From Rheum nobile (Eukaryota > Streptophyta > Magnoliopsida > Caryophyllales > Polygonaceae): DNA of 64,000 nt. Shown here piece by piece: positions 54,626 to 63,455 of this stretch. The stretch is taken from contig WOAB01000583.1 in NCBI GenBank assembly GCA_027886185.1, forward strand, positions 6,448,001 through 6,512,000. The letters run 5' to 3'. The translations under genes and the position numbers were made by a program. Positions within the stretch are counted from its first letter, which is position 1, and each line of letters opens with the position of its first letter. The notes beneath the pieces are model-generated. The model saw only the letters and a program-made list of their open reading frames with translations. It searched no databases and was not told the DNA's origin.

Positions 54626-56421
54626 CATTGCAGGAAGACTTACCTTGATTAAGTCAGTCTTATTAGCTATCCCACTTTTTACCATGCAGTCAGTGATGCT
54701 TCCGCCGTCTGTTTGCTCTAGCATTGATAAAGTGTATAGAAGTTTCTTGTGGAGCAGTGATGAGAATGGTAGGAGAATGCACCTCATTGCCTGGGATGCT
54801 ATTTGCCACCCGAAGAGGTGTGGGGGCTGGGTATTCGAAACGCTGATATGGCTAACTTGGCCATGATCAGCAAACTTAGTTGGCGCTTGGTGTCGAATCC
54901 TGATCAGCTGTGGGCTCGCCTTCTGTGTTCTCGTTATAGAGTGAACCCCTTGAATTGGCAGAACTCGTTCATTGCCAAACCGGGCTCCTCCTTTGTCTGG
55001 CGCAACATTGCTAAAGGGTTTAACGAGGTGACAAAAAAAGGGTTGAGATGGAATGTCTCCAATGGGCTCAAAGCAAACTTCTGGAATGATCCCTGGATTT
55101 CTGAGGCCCCTCTCGATTCTTTATGCAGTGATCTCAGTGGCGCGAGGGACATGAGTGCAAAAGTTAGGGACTTTTGGGATGCGGCTACGGGCTGGAAGTG
55201 GAAGGCTCTGCAAGGCCTCCTCCCATCTTCTGTTCTTCTCTGTCTGGCGGGTACGGGTCTTTCAGACCCTTGGGATGGAGATGATGTGGTGTCATGGAAG
55301 GGTACGGTATCAGGTTGTTTCTCCACGACCTCCGCCTATGCCATGATTCATAAGAATCAGTCGGTCTCTGACTTTCAAAGGAATTTCTTTAAGGTTATCT
55401 GGTCACTCAAAATCCCGGAGCAGATTCGAGTGTTCTTGTGGCTCATGGGTAAACATAAGCTCTTGACCAACGCTGAACGGGCTCGTCGCCACCTTGTGGA
55501 CAGTGCACAATGCTCCTCTTGCATCGGGGTTGATGAATCTCTCTGCCACCTCTTTCGTGACTGCAAGTGCGCCAAGGAACTTTGGGCTAACCTTGTTCCC
55601 GCTCAGTTCCATGCGCAATTTTTTGTTGGGGACTTCGACGTGTGGATTGGCAGAAACTTCGGCCTTTTGGGAAATTACGCTGGGATGGAACAATGGCGCC
55701 CAACCTTTGCTATCAGCCTCTGGTGGCTCTGGAGGTGGCGTAACCAACGAACCTTTGGGAGCGAGGAGGGCCCGATCGACAAAGTCAGCTTTGTCCATGA
55801 CCGCGCTAAGGAATGTGTTGATGCCTTCAGGGTAAGGGGTGCAGGGGTCCGCTCACACCAGCGGGGGCCCATCTAAGTGTCTTGGGCTAAGCCCTCCCAT
55901 GGCTGGATCAAGATCAATTGTGACAGCGCGTCTAGAGGTGCTACGGGTCTGGCGGGTGCTGGGGGTTTAGCACGTGATGATAATGGAGAGTGGTCTGTTG
56001 CTGCAGCTGAACTTTGGGCTATTTTTTTTGGCCTGCGGTCTGCCTGGGAGAGAGGCGATCGGAGAATCCGTGTTGAGTCTGATTCGAAGCTGACTGTTTT
56101 CTTCCTCGAGAAGGGTGTTGAACCTTTTCACCCTCTCCGCAGCCTGGTTGTCAAATGCCAAGGCTTTCTCAAACGAGATTGGCTCGTCCATATTTCTCAC
56201 ACCTACCGTGAGGGCAACCGAGTCGCTGACTCTCTTGCCAATTTTGCTCTTTCTTGACCGCTTGGCTACCATTTCCTTTCTGACCCCCAAGATCTAGGCC
56301 CCTTTTGTTAGATGATCTGGAAGGGGTCCCAGTTGTTCGTTTGTAATTCTGTTTTCTTGAGATTTATGCATGCGGGGCTATCCTGCCTTTTTCGACCAAA
56401 AAAAAAATATGAGGGCCTACT

Positions 56422-57211
56422 TGTCTTCTTCCAGCCACAAGTTCAAAAATAATTCAATTTGCTTCCACATACAGATCAACCTCGCCACGACTCGCTGGCA
56501 TTGACTCGGGGCAGTGGCGCGGCGGCGTCAGCACATGAACGACGGTGATGTGGACTGGTGGTAGTGCTGGTGGCGTCTGGACAGCGGCAACAACAACACG
56601 AGAACAGTTAACGCGCAGAAACAAGGATGTTGCGCAGCCGGGTTCGAATGGCTCGTATGGGCTCGTCTGGGGTCCAAACGAAGCAGGGTCGGTGGTGTTG
56701 GACTCGTATCGTCTAGGGTTACCACCTGGAGCGGTGGATGGTGGCTTCCAGTGCCAAAAAAACGCCAAAACAGAATGCTAAAAAAAACAAGGAACGGAGG
56801 AGTGTTTGATCGTTTTTTTGGCAAATTTGATGACGAAAACGCCTCAATTGGCTTGGTATTTATAGGGATTCACCAGACTTGGATTGCCCATGACACGATT
56901 GCGTGATTTACTCTCCCAATTGGTACGGATTCAATCAAATTTTGAAGACTTACCATTTGAATAAGCTCCGACGCGTCATCTGCTTGCAAGGGGAAATTAG
57001 AGATGATTCGAGAATCAATCAACGCCGAGATCATGAGGTTTTGAATACCAATGGATTGATCTCAATCCTGGATTTTACGAATTGTAATTTCGTTCACAAA
57101 CGAGCGCGAATTTTATATTTGAATTCGAAATCGAATTAGGGGAAAAATAGGGCACTTTGTTAAAAGACATCAACCCATTTTCTCTTTATTTCTCTACGGC
57201 CACCCTGTATT
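56422..57211. other. unassigned sequence between LINE and MULE
   Basis: No recognised gene. 56490-56760 is moderately GC-rich with ORFs on both strands that show no family signature. TTGGTATTTATAGGG (about 56850) is TATA-like. It may be the remains of an LTR or of a gene 5' region. Confidence 0.35.
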
Positions 57212-57220
57212 TTGGGTTTA

Positions 57221-58030
57221 CGGTTTTTTCGCCTGGTACCCCTGAGGTAAGGCAAAATTCGTGAGGTGTCCTAAAGTTTTATCTATTTCGCGCGATACCC
57301 CTGAGTTTTGTTTTTTTTTCGCCAAATGCCCGTCTACTAATTTTTAATGAGAAAAATTAAAAAAATTCCAAAATTTTCATCTTCTTCGGCATGGTCCGGG
57401 GTGCCCCAATTTTTTGGAAATTTCCAACAAAAATCCAAGATCTTCTCCAAAAAGATGAAGATCTTTCTCCAAAATTCCAAATTTTCCAAAAAATTTGTGA
57501 TCTTCTCCAAAATTTCCATTTGGCGAATTTCAATTCCAAAATTTCAATTCTAGTTAAAAAAATTCGCCAAATGGTCAAGGGGCGTGCGGCGCCAGAGATG
57601 AGCTTTGCGATCTTCTCCAACGCCTCCTCCGCTTTGTCTTCGTCGTCGTCTTCTCTCCTAGGCTCCTCCTCCTCTGCCGCCCCGCTCCTCTTCTTCACCA
57701 TCGCCTCCGCACTCTCCTACATGGCCAGCGTCCGCTGCTCCTCGTCGTCCCCCTCGCGCTCCCCCTCGCCGACCTCTGACCACTCGCTCTCTCCTCGGAG
57801 CTGATTTGGTCTCCAGTTCCCACGGTGAAGAAATGGAATTTGATGCTGAAGAAGATGAAATTTTTGGATTTTTTCTCATTTTTCTCATTTTTTTTGGATA
57901 TTTTAATTAAAAAATTAGTAAATGTGCATTTGGCGGAAAAAAAAAATTGGGGGTACCGCGCGAAATAGGTAAAACTTTGGGGCATCTCGCGAATTTCGCC
58001 CTACCTCAGGGGTACCAGGCGAAAAAACCG
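57221..58030. mobile_element. Mutator-like element (possible Pack-MULE), 810 bp
   Basis: Terminal inverted repeats of about 140 bp start CGGTTTTTTCGCCTGG on the left and end in its complement on the right. The outer 40 bases are almost identical. The flanking 9-bp duplication TTGGGTTTA is perfect (57212-57220 and 58031-58039). Long TIRs with a 9-bp duplication are the Mutator hallmark. Inside, 57570-57830 is GC- and TCC-rich and unlike the AT-rich TIRs, which suggests a captured host fragment. No transposase is present. Confidence 0.85.
57598..57804 (+). CDS. possible captured ORF in the MULE
   Basis: A 68-codon frame starting MSFAIFSNASSALSSSSSSL, with long Ser runs and a hydrophobic middle (APLLFFTIASALSYM), ending in Ser/Pro/Arg-rich sequence. 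The opposite strand also has an open, acidic frame. It is low-complexity and may not be coding. If real it would be a fragment of a host gene. No family recognised. Confidence 0.25.
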   Translation: MSFAIFSNASSALSSSSSSLLGSSSSAAPLLFFTIASALSYMASVRCSSSSPSRSPSPTSDHSLSPRS

Positions 58031-58039
58031 TTGGGTTTA

Positions 58040-58404
58040 TTATGCTATTTTGCCCAACTTTCTCACTTTGTGGCAATTATGCCCTTATTTCATATACAAA
58101 ATTATTATAAAGTTCTCAAACTTTATTTTATAACCATAATCCTACTTGTCTACTTGTTTAATAGCCCTATAACTATATTAATGTAAAATCTTAATGATGA
58201 AGTCTCTCAACTTTATTTTATAACCTAGTTAAGTTTCTAAAATAAAAAACTTAACCTAATTTTATGTAGAAAAATGTGTGTTTCAGGTAAGTTGTAAGTA
58301 GTTAAATTAGTACATTTGCAGTTCAATTTGTTGTTCATACTTGTGGTCTAATTGCAATTTTATTTCGTTTTAGATTTGGTTATATGAGGTAGTGCCTCAC
58401 CTTG
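58040..58404. other. AT-rich spacer
   Basis: No gene or repeat end seen. CTCAACTTTATTTTATAACC-like phrases recur (about 58107 and 58207). Confidence 0.4.
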
Positions 58405-58924
58405 TGTAAGACCCGAGGCCTTAGAAGCGTCATCCCATCTCAACCCGGTAAATTTCCAAGATGTCACCCATCTTGGTATTACTCTCGTCCTAGCACGCTT
58501 AACTTCCGAGTTTTTAGTCCTTATTTGAACCCTAAAAAGGAAGAGCTCTTGTTGACATGGGTAACACTCTAAGGCTTATAAAATATTACAAATCTGGGTT
58601 ATTACAATCACCCCCACTTAGACCCTTGACGACATCATCAAGGCCCAAAGCCACCCTCTGGTTCGAGTGACAGACATCCATGCCAAGTCCACTCGTAACC
58701 CATAGTCGGCTCTGATACCACTTGTAAGGCCTAAGGCCTTAGAAGTGTCATTCCATGCCAACTTGGGAACTTCCTAGAAGGTCATATATCTTGGTACTAC
58801 TCCTGCCCTAGCACGCTTAACTTCAGAGTTCTTTATCCTCACTTGAATCCTGAAAAGGAAGACCTCTTGTTAACATGGGTATTACTCTAATCCTTATAAA
58901 TTATTACAAATTTAGGGTATTACA
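58405..58924 (-). mobile_element. Cassandra-type TRIM, complete two-LTR copy
   Basis: LTRs 58405-58606 and 58723-58924 (202 bp each), with TGTAAG...TTACA ends. Each carries the 5S-rRNA-derived block on the minus strand (GGTGACATCTTGG, AGCGTGCTAGG landmarks). The interior is 116 bp with the tRNA-Met primer site at 58708-58720 (minus strand) and a purine-rich tract (minus strand of 58607-58622) at the other end. Flanks CCTTG and CATTG agree at four of five positions, a decayed target duplication. It has no coding capacity, so enzymes come from other elements. Confidence 0.9.
58708..58720 (-). other. Cassandra primer-binding site
   Basis: Minus strand TGGTATCAGAGCC, two bases inside the right LTR. 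Confidence 0.9.
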
Positions 58925-59579
58925 CATTGGCATCAAGTTAGTACAAAGGCTTATGAATCCTATTCTTCCACAAGGCTTGATGTGGCTCAAAATAAGTAGA
59001 CTGAACTTGGATTTGGTTGTGGATGCCTTAAAGGGAAGGTGTGATGTGAAACAAATCCTTGTGGAGGAGGAGGGAGTGGACTTGGGAGAAAGTTGTTACT
59101 TCCTAGGGGAATGCAGAGACAAACTTTGATGACATTGTGAAGAGGTTAAATCTCAACATAAGGAGGAGTCCTGGTGGTAAGAAAAAAAAGGTGGTAAAAG
59201 GTAGGTTGTTGATGCGTCCCCGATCACGACATTGACAACGGCCAACACCGAGGCGCTTGGATATTTCCTCGGCATTTATCGTGCCATTTGAGTTATTTTG
59301 GCATTATGAGGTTCACATGCCAATTTCGAGACATTCCGATACACTTTTTATTTTAAGTATTTTTTGTATTTAGCACTTTTCCTTCTTAGCAGTTTCTATT
59401 CTTAGAATGTTTCTAAGTTTAGAAAGTTACTGTTTTTAGTAGTTACTATATTTGGATGTTGCCGTATTTGGCAAGTTTCTATTTCAGGATGTCGGGCCTC
59501 TCTTGTGCCAAGAGGGCCGATCCACTTATGTTTTCAGGCCCATCGGGCAAGAACCTTGTTTTGGCTCCTATTAAAGCCA
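58925..59579. other. unassigned sequence
   Basis: 58930-59190 has short coding-like pieces (VDALKGRCDVKQILVEEEG) that I cannot place. From about 59211 a TGATGCGTCCCCGATCACG start followed by T-rich sequence could be an LTR fragment cut by the Helitron at 59580, but no partner end is visible. Confidence 0.3.
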
Positions 59580-60548
59580 CTAGAAATCGATGCCCGTGCT
59601 TCGCACGGGCCGTTTGTGTATATATGGAGTGTCACAATATTAAAAAGAGTTTGTAATATATGGTTCATTGTTCTGTTTTTAATGTGAGACATATGTTATT
59701 TGATATTTAATTTAAATGTTATATCTAAGTATGTTAGGTATAAAATGTTATGATTGTAATTATGAATCGGTTTAATTTTGTTTATATAATTTTGGTTAGA
59801 AGTATAATTTAATTTTGAATTAATTTGAAAGATCGTTTTTGTAGAGATTTGTTTTTTTAATTATTTTTTATGAATATTTTAGAAATCTATATCTAATAAG
59901 AAGTTTGTATTTTTGTGGATTAAATGTGTTCATCCAATACTATACAAATTTTATTTTTGTAATAAAACCATTTTGAAAGTATTAAATATGTTTAATAAGA
60001 AGAAATAAAATAAATATTAAGAAACCAAACAAATGTAAATTTAATAAACTATAATTTTTCACATTCAAATATAACATATTTTATAAAATGGTCTCAAAAA
60101 AGAACTTTAGCAATTTCTTCGAAATTTATGTTTAAGGAATTGGTTTGGTTTTTAGATTTATATTTTATTAATAAATGTATATATGTAATAGGAAAAATGT
60201 TATTTTCATAAAGCGTACAAATTGTTGTATATCATTTTTATTTTATTTAAATTTTTGTCATAAAATAAAGTGTATTCTTTTTTATAAATTTAAGGGTCTG
60301 TTTGGATTTCCAAAAATAATACATTAAATTACATTAAATTATCAATTTAATATAAAATAAAATAATTTAAAACATTATTTTTTCTATCCAAACAGATCCT
60401 AAATATTCTTTTAATAAAAGCAATGTTCTTTTTTCCCTTCATTTAATGAACTCAGTTGCAAACTAAAATCCCTTTTCTCTTTGATATTGCTCCATGCCAA
60501 CTGGCACATAGAGATGAACAATGACAAGCACAACTCTGAAGCTCCATC
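59580..60548 (-). mobile_element. Helitron 3' part
   Basis: A|CTAG at 59579-59583 is followed after eight bases by a perfect hairpin GCCCGTGC TTC GCACGGGC (59592-59610). On the minus strand this is a canonical Helitron 3' end. The AT-rich body to the right has no helicase or Rep sequence, so this is non-autonomous. It contains a MITE at 60294-60399 and is cut by the E6 LTR at 60549. The 5' end is not in view. Confidence 0.65.
60294..60399. mobile_element. Tourist-like MITE, 106 bp
   Basis: GGGTCTGTTTGGAT...ATCCAAACAGATCC inverted ends flanked by TAA (60291-60293 and 60400-60402). One mismatch in the outer 14 bases. The interior is AT-rich with direct ACATTAAATT repeats. Confidence 0.75.
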
Positions 60549-62683
60549 TGTAACACCCCCAAATAACCTCTTGAAAGTATTTTCGCCAGTGACCTCAGAC
60601 GTATTGTCCGATGTCACCCAAGGCTTTTCCAGTTGATATAAATAATTAAACCACAGTTATGATACAACATATCATAACTTCCATTAAAACCAAGTCTCGG
60701 AATTACAGCATAATTCCAAATACATCAAAATGCATTATCAGAATTATTACAGCGAAAGTCTTAAATACAAAACATAATTAACACAGCGGAAGTCTTAAAA
60801 TAACAACAAAACAGCGTTCGCCTTTATAGTCGTTCTAGCCTTCTCGGATCCGCAATTTATCTGATGTGCCGAATCGAACGGATGACACCAGTCAACCATG
60901 CAGAGAACAATTACGGTTGGTTAGTCTAATGAAAGACCAAGCAAGGGGTACAAAGCAGAGTCGTTCGAGAGATCGTAACCGTTTACTATCATTGTCCCTC
61001 GAATAATAACCGACAGAACGATACATAACCCGGTACTTTCCCTGAATGAGTATCAAATAAGATATGCACTGAAGAGAAGACTCCCAAGGAAATGAGTCTT
61101 ATCGGAAATATGACAAATGTTGGGAAACATTAAATAATCATAGAATCACAGTATCGCATACGAGCGATTTAAAAGTTAAGACGAGTTTACCTAGCTGCAC
61201 TACTCGCCAAAGGTATATTAATTATGTGTGTCAAGAGCACTTATCTGATTTAATTCCAAAACTCACATCACGTTATAAGCTTTTATATCCACATCACAGA
61301 GTCCAAGCCTCTATATCCACATCTCGGTTGGTCATGACCAGAAAGTTTGGCATAGGGTCTTGATCGCCCTGTTATTTGCCAAGTTATAAAGAAACGAATG
61401 GACCTCGCAAAGTCCAAGCGCTCCTACGAATACTCGTGCTAACTAACAGTTCAACACAGTAATAGTCCACATCCAAGCCAACATGGCCAACATCATAAAC
61501 ATATATTTATACTAGCGTCGTTCTAGCAGATATACAACCTAGTATAATATCATCTTTTAATCAATTATTAACAAAGTTGTTCCCAACGAACAATAAATCA
61601 GTAAATCATCCCAAATTAATTAACAACTAAACAATTGATAATTAATTGAAATATGGAATGATGAGCAAGAGCGAACCGCCACTTGCCTTAGATCCGCAGA
61701 AGCTTAAAGACGACGATGGGATTTCCGGGCTCGAAACAGGGACAGATCTGGCAACACAGATTCCTTCGGATCGACCCATAAAGAAATCCTAAGTTAGATT
61801 CAATATCTACATAATTGAATCTAAAAGAATAGGAAAAGAATCAAAGGAATCAAGCCTCGCCCCAAGCCAAACACTCAAGAACACACACTCGGACAAGGCT
61901 CGCTGCGGGTGCGGTGGAGCTCTTACCGCGGGGTGCGGTGGTGTTATAGTGGCGAGCTCGCGACAGTGTTTTAATGGAGAAAACTCACCCAATCACTTCG
62001 TTTGCTTTCGATTTGATTATGGTTCGATCTCCCAACACCTTAGACCTTCTAACACCACTTAGGAGTACCTTTTCCAACACTCAAAGGGATTCGAACACCT
62101 TCACAACAAAGCTCAAAGCTTGGTGCTTCAATGGAGAAAACAGAGGAGGAAGATGACGCTCCTTCCCTTTCTGATTTCGACCCCTTTTATAGCCCAAAAT
62201 GAGGCTCCTCTGAGGGAACAAGCAAGGAGACCAGGGGGCAAGGCTAGGTACCAACTTGGGCGGCCTAGGCCTGACATCCCCGGCGAAGTCAGCCGAGACT
62301 TATCGTGATGACGAAGAAGATGACGTTCACCGCGGGGTGCGGCAAGGGTGCGGCAGGGTGCGGTGGCGCCCAGTGACCGACTCACTTGTTTGGCTTTCCC
62401 CGCGGGTGCGGCCACTTGACCGCGGGGTGCCGTCAAGGCCATTTTTCACCCTCTTGTCCATTTTAAATCTTGGGTTAAATATCTTAACCCCGGGTTAAAT
62501 ATATTCGTACACGAACGACTATTTAACCTTGAACATACGTCAACTGTATTTTATATTACTCAGAAAAATATTACAGAGATCAAACAATTTACAGAATGTC
62601 CGAACCTCTCTAAAATTAATCCGACTTGTAATACAGGAGTTGGAAAAATTCCAAAATATCCTTATAAAATGAGGGATATTACA
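60549..62683 (-). repeat. E6 3' LTR (2135 bp)
   Basis: Same end pattern as E2 and E5 LTRs but clearly diverged. It carries CACCGCACCCCGCGGT-type motifs (minus strand of 61904-61942 and 62328-62435), a minus-strand TATAAAAGG (about 62187) and the two-hairpin module. Confidence 0.9.
60861..60950 (-). other. conserved two-hairpin LTR module (E6)
   Basis: CTGATGTGCCGAATCGAACGG flank (first 20 bases), CAACC...GGTTG stem, then AGTCTAATGAAAGACC hairpin and GCAAGGGG. Confidence 0.6.
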
Positions 62684-62700
62684 TTACCTCCCCCTTAAAA
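62684..62700 (-). other. E6 polypurine tract
   Basis: Minus strand TTTTAAGGGGGAGGTAA immediately before the LTR start TGTAATATCCC. Confidence 0.88.
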
Positions 62701-62728
62701 GAAGTTTCGACCCCGAAACTTGATTATT

Positions 62729-63455
62729 CTAGGCCGAAAACAACTCGGGAAAGCGTCTAAGCATATCCTCTTCAGTCTCCCAAGTAACCTCTTCGGTTCC
62801 TGACTTGGACCACAAAATTCGTACCAACGGTACCACCCTGTTGTGTAGCTGCTTCTCACGACGCTCGAGAATACGCACAGGTATCTCCTCGTAGGTACCG
62901 TTTGCCTGGATCTCGATGTCTTCTTAACTCAGCACATGAGATTCATCTGGCACATACTTCCTTAACAAGGATACATGAAACACGTTGTGCACTGGATGTG
63001 CCAATGGCGGCAATGCCAAACGGTACACTAGAGATCCCACCCTATCAAGGATCTCGAATGGTCCCACATAGCGAGGGTTAAGCTTCCCACACTTACCAAA
63101 TCTGAACACACATTTGGATGGTGACACCTTGACAAATACTTTGTCACCAACCTCGAATTCAACATTCCTACGCTTCGGGTCAGCGTAAGACTTTTGTCGA
63201 CTCTGGACGGTCAACATTCTTTGTCTTATCAAGGCAATGTCTGAGGCGGTCCTTTCGACTAGCTCTGGTTCGAGCAGAATCTTATCGGCATTCTCATCCC
63301 AACAAATCGGTGATCTGTACTTTCGACCATACAAAGCCTCGAATGGAGTCATCTCGATAGTAGCATGCCAGCTATTATTGTATGTGAACTCAATCAGACT
63401 CAGGCTGTCCCTCCAGCTAGTCGGACAATCGAGTACACAAGTTCTCAGCATATCC
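62729..63455 (-). pseudogene. E6 pol, C-terminal integrase and chromodomain
   Basis: A minus-strand frame from about 63455 to the stop at 62729-62731. It contains the end of integrase (SLIEFTYNNSWHATIEMTPFEALYG, then GDKVFVKVSP and NPRYVGPFEIL) and a group II-type chromodomain (PVRILERREKQL...VLWSKSGTEEVTWE-like). One in-frame TAA lies at 62924-62926. Two positions that are stops in E5 are sense codons here: CAG (E5 35274) and TGG (E5 35697). The catalytic D, D, E core lies upstream of the break and is missing. Confidence 0.85.

Larger units (their letters stand above)
49825..56257 (+). pseudogene. LINE ORF2 (endonuclease, reverse transcriptase, RNase H), disrupted
   Basis: The apurinic-type endonuclease region starts at ATG 49825 (LLWNCLG) and continues with LALFETHV, FHLVVVYACP, SPFTWSRG and LDRILMN to about 50520. 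Reverse transcriptase runs about 50900-52190. FRPISLCNICYKVITK, LLKLDLEKAYDR (motif A) and RGIRQGDPISPYLF (motif B) are intact, but motif C reads FAYD (about 51874) instead of FADD. After the solo LTR the frame resumes at 54631 (GRLTLIKSVL), followed by a zf-RVT region (CSSC...H...C, about 55510-55570). RNase H follows (INCDSAS, ESDS, YREGNRVADSLA; 55877-56257). Stops or shifts occur near 49897, 50240-50340, 50979, 51230, 54830 and 55874. ORF2 would nick the target and copy the RNA there. Confidence 0.88.
48051..56406 (+). mobile_element. L1-type LINE, near full length, split by a solo LTR
   Basis: A plus-strand non-LTR retrotransposon with 5' UTR, ORF1 and ORF2 (endonuclease, reverse transcriptase, zinc-finger region, RNase H). 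It ends in a short A run (56398-56407) and is flanked by the 15-bp duplication ATATGAGGGCCTACT (48036-48050 and 56407-56421). Without the solo LTR at 52191-54625 and its duplicated CATTG it is about 5.9 kb, a normal full length. ORF1 is open; ORF2 has several stops and frameshifts and a changed catalytic residue, so the copy is dead. The RNase H domain at the end places it with the plant L1 lineage that carries one. Confidence 0.92.

Noticed and set aside
57357..57701. minus-strand 114-aa Lys/Phe-rich frame
   Set aside because: It spans the TIR and interior of the MULE and is low-complexity; not supported as a gene.
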